From contig MFPR01000044.1 in the NCBI GenBank assembly GCA_001784175.1, forward strand, positions 1-64,000: a DNA stretch of 64,000 nucleotides, in the 5' to 3' direction. Made by a program: the position numbers and the translations under genes. The notes below the pieces were generated by a model, which searched no databases, had not been told where the DNA came from, and saw nothing but the letters and a program-made list of their open reading frames with translations. Shown here in pieces: positions 50,681 to 58,735 of the stretch (positions within the stretch are counted from its first letter, which is position 1; the number at the start of each line of letters is the position of its first letter). The DNA is from Candidatus Lindowbacteria bacterium RIFCSPLOWO2_12_FULL_62_27 (GTDB lineage: Bacteria; Lindowbacteria; 2-12-FULL-62-27).

Positions 50681-52732
50681 ATGTCGGCCCTGAATCGCCT
50701 CCCTCACCAGCTTCCAACGAAACCTGCTTTCGGCCGGTGGCTGATCGTGGTGGCTGCCATGGGCCTCTTCGGGTGTTCGTCGCCGCCGCAGGCGCCGCAA
50801 AAACTGACGGCCCTGCCGGACACCCGGCTCAAAGGAGAATGGTACACGCTGTACCGTGAAACATTTGACACGGGCGCGATCGACTCCGCCTGGGAACAGT
50901 TTCAGGGACCCGATATTGCCCGCCTGGCCCCCGCGCCCGGCGGATGGTTCATGGCCAACGGCCGCCTCATCGGAAAAAGCTCTGTAGCGATCGGACTGAA
51001 GAATCGAGTGCCCCTCGGCGGCGACATCGACATCACCCTCCGGTTCGCCCACCCGATTCAACTGCGCCGGTGGGGACTGGCCATCGGCAAGACGGGATTT
51101 CAGGACGGGTATGGCCTCATGGTGGACCGCGCGGAAATGCGGCTGACCCGAAACGGCCTGAGAAATCTCGCGGACGCCGCCGACATCGGCCGGCTGCCGC
51201 CCGCGGAATACGCCGAGTTGCGGCTGGTCCGGGAGGGCGGCCGAATCACGGTCCACGTGGACAACTTTGAGGCGATCAATTTTTGGGATTATACACCGAT
51301 CCTTTCGCCCGACGCGGAATCTTTGACGCTGGTCTGCGAGGAATCGAAACTTGAAATCATGGAACTGAAAATCCTCGGAAAAACGGTTCGGGAGCCTGAC
51401 GCCGAAATTCAAAAAATGGCCGAAGATTTCCGGCAAGGGTCCGCCGCCCTGTTCCTCGACGGCCATCGCAGGCTCAAACGGCCTTCCCCGGATCAGCCGC
51501 GAATGGATGTCATGGCCCTGCAGGCCGCCTGCGCGCTGGAGGATTATGGCGCGCTGGAAAACGCGCCGAAAGACTTCCCCCATCTGCCGGACGGGTTCAC
51601 GGAATTTTTGCGGTTCCACGCGCTCACGCGGCTGGGCCGCGCGGCGGAGACGGAGGAACGGGCGCTCAAAGAATGGATGGCCGATCCGCAGACGCTCAAG
51701 AATCTCCGGCTGGTTTTGCTCGAAAAAATAGCGGCGGCCAGACTGAAAAACGACGCCGGTACCGTCGACTCGGTCTATGATCTCCTTGCGCGTCTCTTCA
51801 AGAACGCCCGGGAATTTCTTGTGCCGGTGCAGTTGGAACAGGTGATTGAACTGGCCAATGCGGGCCGCAGGGAAAAGTGTTACGAAATTCTGGAGGCGCT
51901 CACAGCCGGCGGGATGGCCGGACAAAAGCAGGACTTGGCGCGGATCGTCATCGCCCGGGCCTCCATCGCAAAACGGCTGGACGACCGCCAGACCTTTGAG
52001 CGCGTGTTCAAATTCGCGGGGGAGCAATTGAAGGGCGTTCCCGGCGGAATCAGCTGGCTGTATTTGCTCAAGGGCGAGTGGCTCATGAGCCGGGGCGAGC
52101 ATGAGGAGGCGCTGGCATGGCTGGACAAGGTCATCAAGCTTTTCTCCAACGAGCCCGAACCTGTTCTGTGGGCGCATACCAACAGGGCAAAAATCCTGAG
52201 CAGGGAGGGAAGCCTCGAGCCGTTTCTGGCGGAGTTCCGGGAGGTCGCCGAAAACGACGCGTACCAGAAACCCGCCGCCATCGTCGAGGAGATTCTTCAC
52301 CGGGCGGAGGAAAAAAAATCGCGCGCGGCGGAGGAGGTCGCCCTTCGGGCGCGGACCGGCATCCGGTCCATCACGGTCTCATCCGAGGAGGTCGGCTTGG
52401 GCGGGCCTTATGCCATGGTCGACGGCTCGCTCAAAACGCGGTGGGGATCGGAACACGGAATCGATCCCGGCTGGATCGTCATCGAATTTCAAACGCTTCA
52501 TGAATTCAGCCGCATCACCCTTCACTGGGAAGTGGCGGCGGCCCGCGAGTACGATCTTCTGATCTCATCCGACGGCGCCCGCTGGGAAACCGTCGCAACA
52601 GAATCGGCCGGCCTCGAAGGCGCCGTGCGGTCGTTCGAACTCGAGCGAAAAGTCGGCCGGTTCCTGAAAGTATGGATGAAGCGGCGCGCGACGCAATGGG
52701 GGTATTCCATCTGGGAAATAGAGTGGTCATGA
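50681..52732 (+). CDS. Lipoprotein with concanavalin-like, TPR-like and F5/8C (discoidin) domains
   Basis: 683 aa. A hydrophobic signal ends in the lipobox LFGC (Cys32), so it is membrane-anchored by lipid. Residues about 50-235 form a beta-jelly-roll, concanavalin/DUF1080-like (YRETFDTGAIDSAWEQ, then WFMANGRLIGKSS). About 250-530 are helical repeats resembling TPRs. About 545-683 are an F5/8-type C domain (GGPYAMVDGSLKTRWGSE, then WIVIEFQ), a common sugar-binding fold. It lies between the glycosidase and ATPase genes of the import operon and probably presents substrate to the transporter or enzymes at the envelope. No catalytic residues were recognised. Confidence 0.75.
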   Translation: MSALNRLPHQLPTKPAFGRWLIVVAAMGLFGCSSPPQAPQKLTALPDTRLKGEWYTLYRETFDTGAIDSAWEQFQGPDIARLAPAPGGWFMANGRLIGKSSVAIGLKNRVPLGGDIDITLRFAHPIQLRRWGLAIGKTGFQDGYGLMVDRAEMRLTRNGLRNLADAADIGRLPPAEYAELRLVREGGRITVHVDNFEAINFWDYTPILSPDAESLTLVCEESKLEIMELKILGKTVREPDAEIQKMAEDFRQGSAALFLDGHRRLKRPSPDQPRMDVMALQAACALEDYGALENAPKDFPHLPDGFTEFLRFHALTRLGRAAETEERALKEWMADPQTLKNLRLVLLEKIAAARLKNDAGTVDSVYDLLARLFKNAREFLVPVQLEQVIELANAGRREKCYEILEALTAGGMAGQKQDLARIVIARASIAKRLDDRQTFERVFKFAGEQLKGVPGGISWLYLLKGEWLMSRGEHEEALAWLDKVIKLFSNEPEPVLWAHTNRAKILSREGSLEPFLAEFREVAENDAYQKPAAIVEEILHRAEEKKSRAAEEVALRARTGIRSITVSSEEVGLGGPYAMVDGSLKTRWGSEHGIDPGWIVIEFQTLHEFSRITLHWEVAAAREYDLLISSDGARWETVATESAGLEGAVRSFELERKVGRFLKVWMKRRATQWGYSIWEIEWS

Positions 52733-52762
52733 AGGAATCACATTCTTGAACGGGGGTGCGGC

Positions 52763-53872
52763 ATGGCTGAGGTGACATTGAAGGGCGTGGCGAAAATCTA
52801 TGAGGGCGGGGTGCAGGCGGTCCACGACGTGAATCTGACCATTCACGACAAGGAATTCATGGTCCTCGTCGGGCCGTCCGGGTCAGGCAAATCAACCGTG
52901 CTCCGGATGGTCGCCGGGCTTGAGTCCATTTCCGAGGGCGACATCTCCATCGATGGCCAGGTCGTAAACCATCAGCCGCCCAAGAAAAGGGACATCGCCA
53001 TGGTCTTTCAGGACTATGCGCTCTACCCCCACATGAACGTCTTTGACAACATGGCCTTCGGCCTCAAAGTCCAGAAATATCCGATGGCCGAAATCCGGCG
53101 GCGCGTGGACGAGGCGGCGGCCATCCTGGAACTGACGCATCTTTTGGAGCGAAAACCGAAAGCGCTGTCCGGGGGTCAGCGGCAGCGCGTGGCGGTGGGC
53201 CGGGCGATCGTGCGGAAACCCAAAGTTTTTCTCTTCGACGAACCGCTGTCGAATCTCGACGCCAAGCTGCGCACGCAGATGCGGACGGAAATAAAAAAAA
53301 TCCACGCCAGGCTCGGCGCCACCATTATCTACGTGACCCACGACCAGGTCGAAGCCATGACCATGGGAGACCGCATCACGGTCATGGACCACGGGAAAGT
53401 TCAGCAGATCGATACGCCGATCAACCTCTACCAGCGGCCGGTCAACCGCTTCGTCGCGGGGTTTCTCGGATCCCCGCCGATGAACTTCATCCCTTGCAGA
53501 ACGGTCGATGAGGGAGGGGCGATTTATCTGGATGAGGGAACCGCCAAGATCCGCGTGCCGCAGAAATGGGCCGGGCCGCTGCGCGCCGCCGGACGCATCG
53601 GCCAGGAAGTCATCCTGGGAATCCGGCCGGAAAACATCGGCGACAAGCTCTACGTCCAGCCGAAATACCCGGACAGCGTGATGACGGCGACGGTCGACGT
53701 GGTCGAACCGATGGGGTCTGAAGTGTACTGCCTGTTGAAATCCGACAAGAACAACATTCAGGCCAGGTTCGGCGGGATGAGCCGCGTGCAGCCCAACCAG
53801 GAGATCGACATCGTATTCGATCTGGATGCAATCCACTTTTTCCATCCGGAAACCGGCGCGGCCATTGTATGA
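52763..53872 (+). CDS. MalK/UgpC-type sugar ABC transporter ATPase
   Basis: 369 aa. Walker [10 protein letters not shown] (37-45), signature [15 protein letters not shown], Walker [14 protein letters not shown]-loop [14 protein letters not shown], and a C-terminal OB/TOBE region (about 240-369) with GIRPENIG. It powers import through the fused SBP-MalF and MalG proteins. It starts 30 bp after the lipoprotein gene and closes the import operon. MalK-type ATPases may serve several importers. Confidence 0.95.
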   Translation: MAEVTLKGVAKIYEGGVQAVHDVNLTIHDKEFMVLVGPSGSGKSTVLRMVAGLESISEGDISIDGQVVNHQPPKKRDIAMVFQDYALYPHMNVFDNMAFGLKVQKYPMAEIRRRVDEAAAILELTHLLERKPKALSGGQRQRVAVGRAIVRKPKVFLFDEPLSNLDAKLRTQMRTEIKKIHARLGATIIYVTHDQVEAMTMGDRITVMDHGKVQQIDTPINLYQRPVNRFVAGFLGSPPMNFIPCRTVDEGGAIYLDEGTAKIRVPQKWAGPLRAAGRIGQEVILGIRPENIGDKLYVQPKYPDSVMTATVDVVEPMGSEVYCLLKSDKNNIQARFGGMSRVQPNQEIDIVFDLDAIHFFHPETGAAIV

Positions 53873-53890
53873 GTTTGACCGGGTAACCGG

Positions 53891-55336
53891 ATGGGCATTT
53901 GGAAATTACTCGACGCCGGCCGGGAAAAATTGCGGCTGGCCCAGGCCTCCCATGACCTCGGCTGGCGGGGGCTGCTGCTGGCTTCCTTTTTTCTGTTCTG
54001 GGCCGGCGTTTTCTTTGCCGTGGACCGGACGCTGTTTTATCCATGGATGGTGTTCCTCCCTCTGGCCGCCGCGCTTCTGTATGATCCGTCCTGGATATGG
54101 GCGGCAGGCCTGGGAATGTCGGCCGTCGGCATGGCGGCGGCGGTCGGCGAAGGGCTGTTCGCAACAACCAGGACGGGATGCGCCGCCGCTTTTCTCTTTT
54201 CTCTTTCGTCTCTTTGGATCGCCAGGGGAATCACAAGATCGATCGGACGGATCGACGACGCCCGCGTGATGGGCCGCGTCGCCGTCCGGGAGGCGGAGGA
54301 ACGGCTGACGGAACTCGAGCGGGTCAGCGCGCCGGAATTGTTCAAACACATGGAACAGCTCCGACTCAGACTTCAAAAATATGACCGGCTCAACCGCCTC
54401 CTGCTGGACGTGCCCGAGGGCGAGGGCCTGACGGAGGTGGCGGCGTTTTATGTGACGGAGGCCGAGAACCTGATCGGGAGGGGGCACGGCGAATTTTATA
54501 TAGAAAGCGACGAAGACAACATCCGGCTGGCCGTGGTCGGCGAGGGCGGAAAGGTTGACCCGAACGCCCGGCGCTGCCGGACCGTCGAGGACGCTGAAAG
54601 CCTCGCCGGATATTCCAAATGGTTGCTGCGCCCGCGGTCGGCCCTGGCGGAGCACAGCGGCGAAATCGCCACGCCGGTCGTTGTGGAAAACAGGCCGATC
54701 GGAATGATGAGGGTCGTCGCCCGGCGGGGAGAATTGTCGGAAACGGATTTGCGGACGCTGGACGGCCTCTCGATCCTCGCGTCGATATCCGTGATGAACT
54801 CGATCCTCTATAAAAGAATGGAACACCTCGCGAGAACCGACGGTCAGACAGGGTTGGGAAAGAGAATCGTGCTCGACGAAGCCCTGGCGGAGGAAATCCT
54901 TCGCGCGGAGCGGCATGGCCTGCGGCTCTCGGTCGCCATGCTCGACATCGACCATTTTCGGAATTTCAACAATAAATACGGACACCTCACCGGCGACTGG
55001 GTCCTACGGGAACTCGGGCGGTACATCCGCGAAACGCTGCCGCCGTACGCCGTTTCGGTCCGGTGGGGCGGCGAGGAGTTCGTCGTGCTTCTTCCGAACG
55101 AGGACGCGCAAAGCGCCGCCAAACGCATCGAGGGATTGCAGCAGATTCTCGCCGAACAGATGCGCATCCCGCCGGAAATCGCCGATGCGCCGGAGGAACG
55201 CGTCACCTTCAGTGCCGGAATCGCGCAGTTCCCGGAACATGCCCGGAAGGCCGACCTCATGGTCCAGTTGGCGGATGAGGCGCTCTATCGCGCCAAAAAT
55301 TCCGGCCGGAACCGCGTCGTGATCTATGGGTCCTAA
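53891..55336 (+). CDS. Diguanylate cyclase with membrane helices and GAF-like region
   Basis: 481 aa. Three hydrophobic segments (about 25-115), a coiled-coil region (about 130-165), a GAF-like sensory region (about 165-310) and a GGDEF domain (about 315-481). The active-site motif is RWGGEEFVVLLP (GGEEF at 393-397), so c-di-GMP synthesis is expected. No RxxD inhibitory site precedes the motif (the region reads PPYAVSVRWGG), so product inhibition at the I-site is unlikely. It begins 18 bp after the malK stop and overlaps the next cyclase gene by 11 bp. Confidence 0.85.
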   Translation: MGIWKLLDAGREKLRLAQASHDLGWRGLLLASFFLFWAGVFFAVDRTLFYPWMVFLPLAAALLYDPSWIWAAGLGMSAVGMAAAVGEGLFATTRTGCAAAFLFSLSSLWIARGITRSIGRIDDARVMGRVAVREAEERLTELERVSAPELFKHMEQLRLRLQKYDRLNRLLLDVPEGEGLTEVAAFYVTEAENLIGRGHGEFYIESDEDNIRLAVVGEGGKVDPNARRCRTVEDAESLAGYSKWLLRPRSALAEHSGEIATPVVVENRPIGMMRVVARRGELSETDLRTLDGLSILASISVMNSILYKRMEHLARTDGQTGLGKRIVLDEALAEEILRAERHGLRLSVAMLDIDHFRNFNNKYGHLTGDWVLRELGRYIRETLPPYAVSVRWGGEEFVVLLPNEDAQSAAKRIEGLQQILAEQMRIPPEIADAPEERVTFSAGIAQFPEHARKADLMVQLADEALYRAKNSGRNRVVIYGS

Positions 55337-56531
55337 GTTCTCGTTTCTTCTGGCCGCCGCGTGGGTTGCAGTTCCATGGATCGAGACCCGGCCCGGGCCG
55401 AAGGGAGAGGCCTCCGGACGGGGGCGGACGCTTCTGCTGTGGACAATCGCCGGGATCGGCCTTGCGATTGGATCAACCGCGCCGCATCCCCTCTGGTGGA
55501 TCGTGTGGGCGGCGCTCGTGTGGGCGCTCGAAATGGAACACCGGCAGGCCAGGGAGGGCCTCCGGGATCTGGCCGAGGCGCCGGCGATTAAATTGCGGAG
55601 AAAAATCCAGCCCTTGGAGGATAAGTGCCGCGCGCTCCAACATGAGATCCACGGTCTGCAGGCCGGCGTCTCCGCCGCGGTGGGGCGGTATCTCGCCATG
55701 AAGGATTTTCATCGGTCCCTCCGCGCCGAGGATCTGGGCCAGGCGGTGATCGACAAGATGCTCAAATTGACCGGCGCGAATGAGGCGGCGGTCGGCATTT
55801 GGAACAACGACGGCCGCGCCATCCTTTTGCTCGGCCATCCCGCGGACAGGGTCGGCGACATTTTGGATCACGGCGCATGGAAACGCGAAGTCGAGGTCGA
55901 AAGCGTCCGCGTCCGGATGGCGGCGAATGGTCCGGGAAGTACGGTGGCGCTGGAAGAATCACTCAAAGAACTGATCCTGCCCCTGCCGGCGCTCTGGCGA
56001 CAGAGCATCCTGTATGCGCGGGTCGAGGAGATGGCCATTACGGACCGCCTGACAGGCCTCTACGTCCACCGCCTGTTCGCCGAACGATTACGCCAGGAAA
56101 TCGCGAGAGTCGCTGAAACCGCGCGGCCCCTGAGTTTGATCATGGTCGATGTCGACCATTTCAAACGCTTCAACGACACCTTCGGCCATCTCCTGGGCGA
56201 CCGGGTCCTGCGGGCCATCGGGCAGACATTCATTGCCGAAGTGAGAAAGTCCGATTTCGCCGCGCGCTACGGCGGCGAGGAAATGGCGCTCATCCTTCCG
56301 GAAACGCCCTTGAGCGGCGCGCTCCTGAAGGCCGAGCGCCTGCGGAAGGCCGTCGAAAAAATAAAAATATCCCATCAGGACCAGATGCTCGGCGTCACCG
56401 CCAGTTTCGGCGTCACCGAGTGGTCCAGAACCGATCAGTCGCCGGTCGACTTCATCCGCCGCGCCGACCAGGCGCTCTACCGCGCGAAAGAGAACGGGCG
56501 AAACAGGGTCGAGATTTCGGAGGCCGGATAA
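55326..56531 (+). CDS. Diguanylate cyclase with I-site
   Basis: 401 aa. Two N-terminal hydrophobic segments, a short coiled coil (about 75-105), a GAF-like region (about 110-225) and a GGDEF domain (about 230-401). The motif is RYGGEEMALILP (316-320, Met instead of Phe at the last position). RKSD, an RxxD inhibitory site, sits 5 residues upstream. Active c-di-GMP synthesis with feedback inhibition is likely. It overlaps the preceding cyclase by 11 bp in another frame, and the two proteins share architecture, suggesting gene duplication. Confidence 0.85.
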   Translation: MGPKFSFLLAAAWVAVPWIETRPGPKGEASGRGRTLLLWTIAGIGLAIGSTAPHPLWWIVWAALVWALEMEHRQAREGLRDLAEAPAIKLRRKIQPLEDKCRALQHEIHGLQAGVSAAVGRYLAMKDFHRSLRAEDLGQAVIDKMLKLTGANEAAVGIWNNDGRAILLLGHPADRVGDILDHGAWKREVEVESVRVRMAANGPGSTVALEESLKELILPLPALWRQSILYARVEEMAITDRLTGLYVHRLFAERLRQEIARVAETARPLSLIMVDVDHFKRFNDTFGHLLGDRVLRAIGQTFIAEVRKSDFAARYGGEEMALILPETPLSGALLKAERLRKAVEKIKISHQDQMLGVTASFGVTEWSRTDQSPVDFIRRADQALYRAKENGRNRVEISEAG

Positions 56532-56537
56532 AACCGC

Positions 56538-57821
56538 TCACCGCGCCGCGGCGGTCTGGGCGCGGATCTTGACGGCCTGCTCCATGTAGACTTCAGCCTC
56601 GATCAGACGGTTCATTTTGACGTACAGGTTCGAAACGGTTTCCATCAGGCTCGCCACGGCGGGATGATCGGGGCCGAGCACCCTCTGCTTGATGTCCAGG
56701 GCGAGGAGAAATGTGTGCTCTGATTCGGTGTATCGCCTCTGCGCAAGCAACCGCAGGGCCTCGCTTTCATAGAACTCCGCATACATTAAAGGGGTGGAGT
56801 CTGGATGGGACGAAGGTGGTTGGTCGAGGTTTATCCGCCACAGCTTCAACGTGCGACGCTCCAGAAGATCAATCGCCGCAAGGTGGCGGCCGTCCGGCGA
56901 AAATTCAACCCAGTCCACTGGGCCCGCGCACGGAATCGTCTGCAACAGAATTCCACGGCGCGCATCCCACATCTCGATCCATCCCCGGCTTACCGTCGGC
57001 CGGCTTAGCGCGGTCCCGCCGATGCCCGACGCCAGCCGGACGCCGGTCGCATCAAAGGCCAGCGATCGCACGTTCAACCGGTCGTTCTCCCTCTTTCCCA
57101 GCGTCCGCGCAGGAGCGCTCGTGTCCGGATCGATCAGGCGGATCGACAGGCCGCTGCCGGCCGCAAGTTTGCGGCCCGTGGGGAAAAACGCGAGGTCCCG
57201 GACCCATCCCCGGTGATGGACCGTTCGGAGACGCGCTCCCGTTACCGCATCCCATATCGTGACGGACCCCGTGACGATGCCGGCGGCGAGGCGCGCGCCG
57301 TCCGCAGAGAATTCCATTGCGGTGATCACGCCCTTTCGGTCGGCCTGAAACGTGCGGATCGTTTCACCCGTGGCGGCGCCCATCAGAAGCACCCGGTCGC
57401 CGCCGGACGGCGCGGCCAGAAATCGGCCGTCCGGCGAAAAAACCACCGGCGCATCCGGATCGGCGCGGTCCAGCGTCCCGAGCAGTTTTCCTCGCGACCA
57501 TGTCCGCAGTTTCGTTTCCTGCCCCGACCGCGTCACCACCTGCCGCCCGTCGGGGGAAACCGCGATCACCCGCTCCTCCGCGCCGAGCGGCCGGCCCTCG
57601 TCGGTGATCGTCCAGCGGCTCAGGACCTGCCCGCTTTCGGGGTCCATGATGTCGAACGTCGCGGGCGCGGTGGAGACAAGGAGATGGCCGGAGGGGAGAA
57701 ATTTCGCCCACTCGGCGGGCGGGGGTTCTTTGAACTCAACAGGCTCGTACGATTCCGCGACGACGGCAGGACTCCAGATGAGAATCATCAACGCGAACGC
57801 CGCGCAGAAACGTCCCGTCAC
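56538..57821 (-). CDS. Secreted WD40-type beta-propeller protein with C-terminal TPRs
   Basis: 427 aa with signal peptide (MTGRFCAAFALMILIWSPAV, cleavage near VAES). Residues about 40-340 hold seven or so repeats of the WD40/PQQ type, such as VVFSPDGRFLAAPSGGDRVL, AMEFSADGARLAAG and VEFSPDGRHLAA. A TPR pair follows (about 345-415, with AEFYESEALRLLAQRRYTES, LALDIKQRVLGPDHPAVASL). Such proteins serve as interaction platforms. Its ATG overlaps the stop of the third PorV-like gene, so it is probably a periplasmic accessory of that secretion couple. No enzymatic motif was seen. Confidence 0.8.
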   Translation of the reverse strand: MTGRFCAAFALMILIWSPAVVAESYEPVEFKEPPPAEWAKFLPSGHLLVSTAPATFDIMDPESGQVLSRWTITDEGRPLGAEERVIAVSPDGRQVVTRSGQETKLRTWSRGKLLGTLDRADPDAPVVFSPDGRFLAAPSGGDRVLLMGAATGETIRTFQADRKGVITAMEFSADGARLAAGIVTGSVTIWDAVTGARLRTVHHRGWVRDLAFFPTGRKLAAGSGLSIRLIDPDTSAPARTLGKRENDRLNVRSLAFDATGVRLASGIGGTALSRPTVSRGWIEMWDARRGILLQTIPCAGPVDWVEFSPDGRHLAAIDLLERRTLKLWRINLDQPPSSHPDSTPLMYAEFYESEALRLLAQRRYTESEHTFLLALDIKQRVLGPDHPAVASLMETVSNLYVKMNRLIEAEVYMEQAVKIRAQTAAAR

Positions 57822-58735
57822 GGGATGTCCCCGAAACGGATCGTCAGGCTGAACCGGTGCGTGTCGCCGAAAACGCCCAGCGGCACAAAGGCGTAGTCGA
57901 CGTCCACCATCTTGAATCGAACGCCGACACCGGCCGTCAGCCCGTCGTCCGCGTCCTTGTTTTCCAGCGTGTAGCCCAGCCGGAGGGAAAAATGCCGCAG
58001 CAGCGTGTACTCGGCGCCGAAATTGATGAAGAGATCGTCATAGCGAACCTTGTTCAGATCCAGGCTCAGAACCACGTTGCGCTCCGGCAGAAACTTCAGG
58101 GCGGTCCCGACCCGGAAGGACCTCGGCAGGGGTTCTTCGACCGTCAGGTATTTGATGCCGGACCCATAGTTCTTGACGGAGGCGCCGATCGTCCAGAAGT
58201 CCATCGGCCGGACCTGGATTCCGAAATCGCCCGTGACCGCTGTGCCGCCGTGCTCGTAAATCCGGCTTGAAATGAACCGGCCCAGGGCGCCGACCGACAC
58301 GCCATTCGTGATTTCCCGGCCATAACCGATGTCGAACGCCATGTCCCGCGCGCCGAAAAATCCCAGCACCTGACCCGCCTGCCCGGACGTCAGAGTCGTC
58401 CGCTCAATGTCCTCGATCGTCATGACGTTCGCGCTGATCCCCCAGTTGCCATAGGGCGTCGGAAAGGCCAACGCCAGGTAATTCTGGTCGATGTCGGCGA
58501 TGTACTGGTTGTTCTGGAACGTCACTTGGGCCGTCCGAACCCTTCCGAGTCCCGCCGGGTTCCAGTACATGCTCGTGGCATCGTCCACAACCGCAGTGTA
58601 GGCGCCGCCCATCGCAACCGCTCGCGCGCCCTGCCCAATGCGCAGAAATTCCAGCGAAGTGGATCCCGGTTCCGCCCATGCGGGGAGCGCCGGCAAGAAC
58701 AACAGGAAAGACAGGATGAACTTTGCAGGCCTCAT
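57818..58735 (-). CDS. PorV/PorQ-family outer-membrane beta-barrel (copy 3)
   Basis: 305 aa. Signal peptide ends near PAWAEP; then GSTSLEFLRIGQGARAVAMG and TSMYWNPAGLG give the family signature. Barrel strands continue to the C-terminus, with LRLGYTLENKDADDGLTAGV and MVDVDYAFVPLGVFGDTHRF closely matching copy 2. Unlike the other copies the last residues (FGDIP) extend past the aromatic. It sits between the giant repeat protein and the WD40 gene with ATGA overlaps on both sides. Confidence 0.85.
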   Translation of the reverse strand: MRPAKFILSFLLFLPALPAWAEPGSTSLEFLRIGQGARAVAMGGAYTAVVDDATSMYWNPAGLGRVRTAQVTFQNNQYIADIDQNYLALAFPTPYGNWGISANVMTIEDIERTTLTSGQAGQVLGFFGARDMAFDIGYGREITNGVSVGALGRFISSRIYEHGGTAVTGDFGIQVRPMDFWTIGASVKNYGSGIKYLTVEEPLPRSFRVGTALKFLPERNVVLSLDLNKVRYDDLFINFGAEYTLLRHFSLRLGYTLENKDADDGLTAGVGVRFKMVDVDYAFVPLGVFGDTHRFSLTIRFGDIP

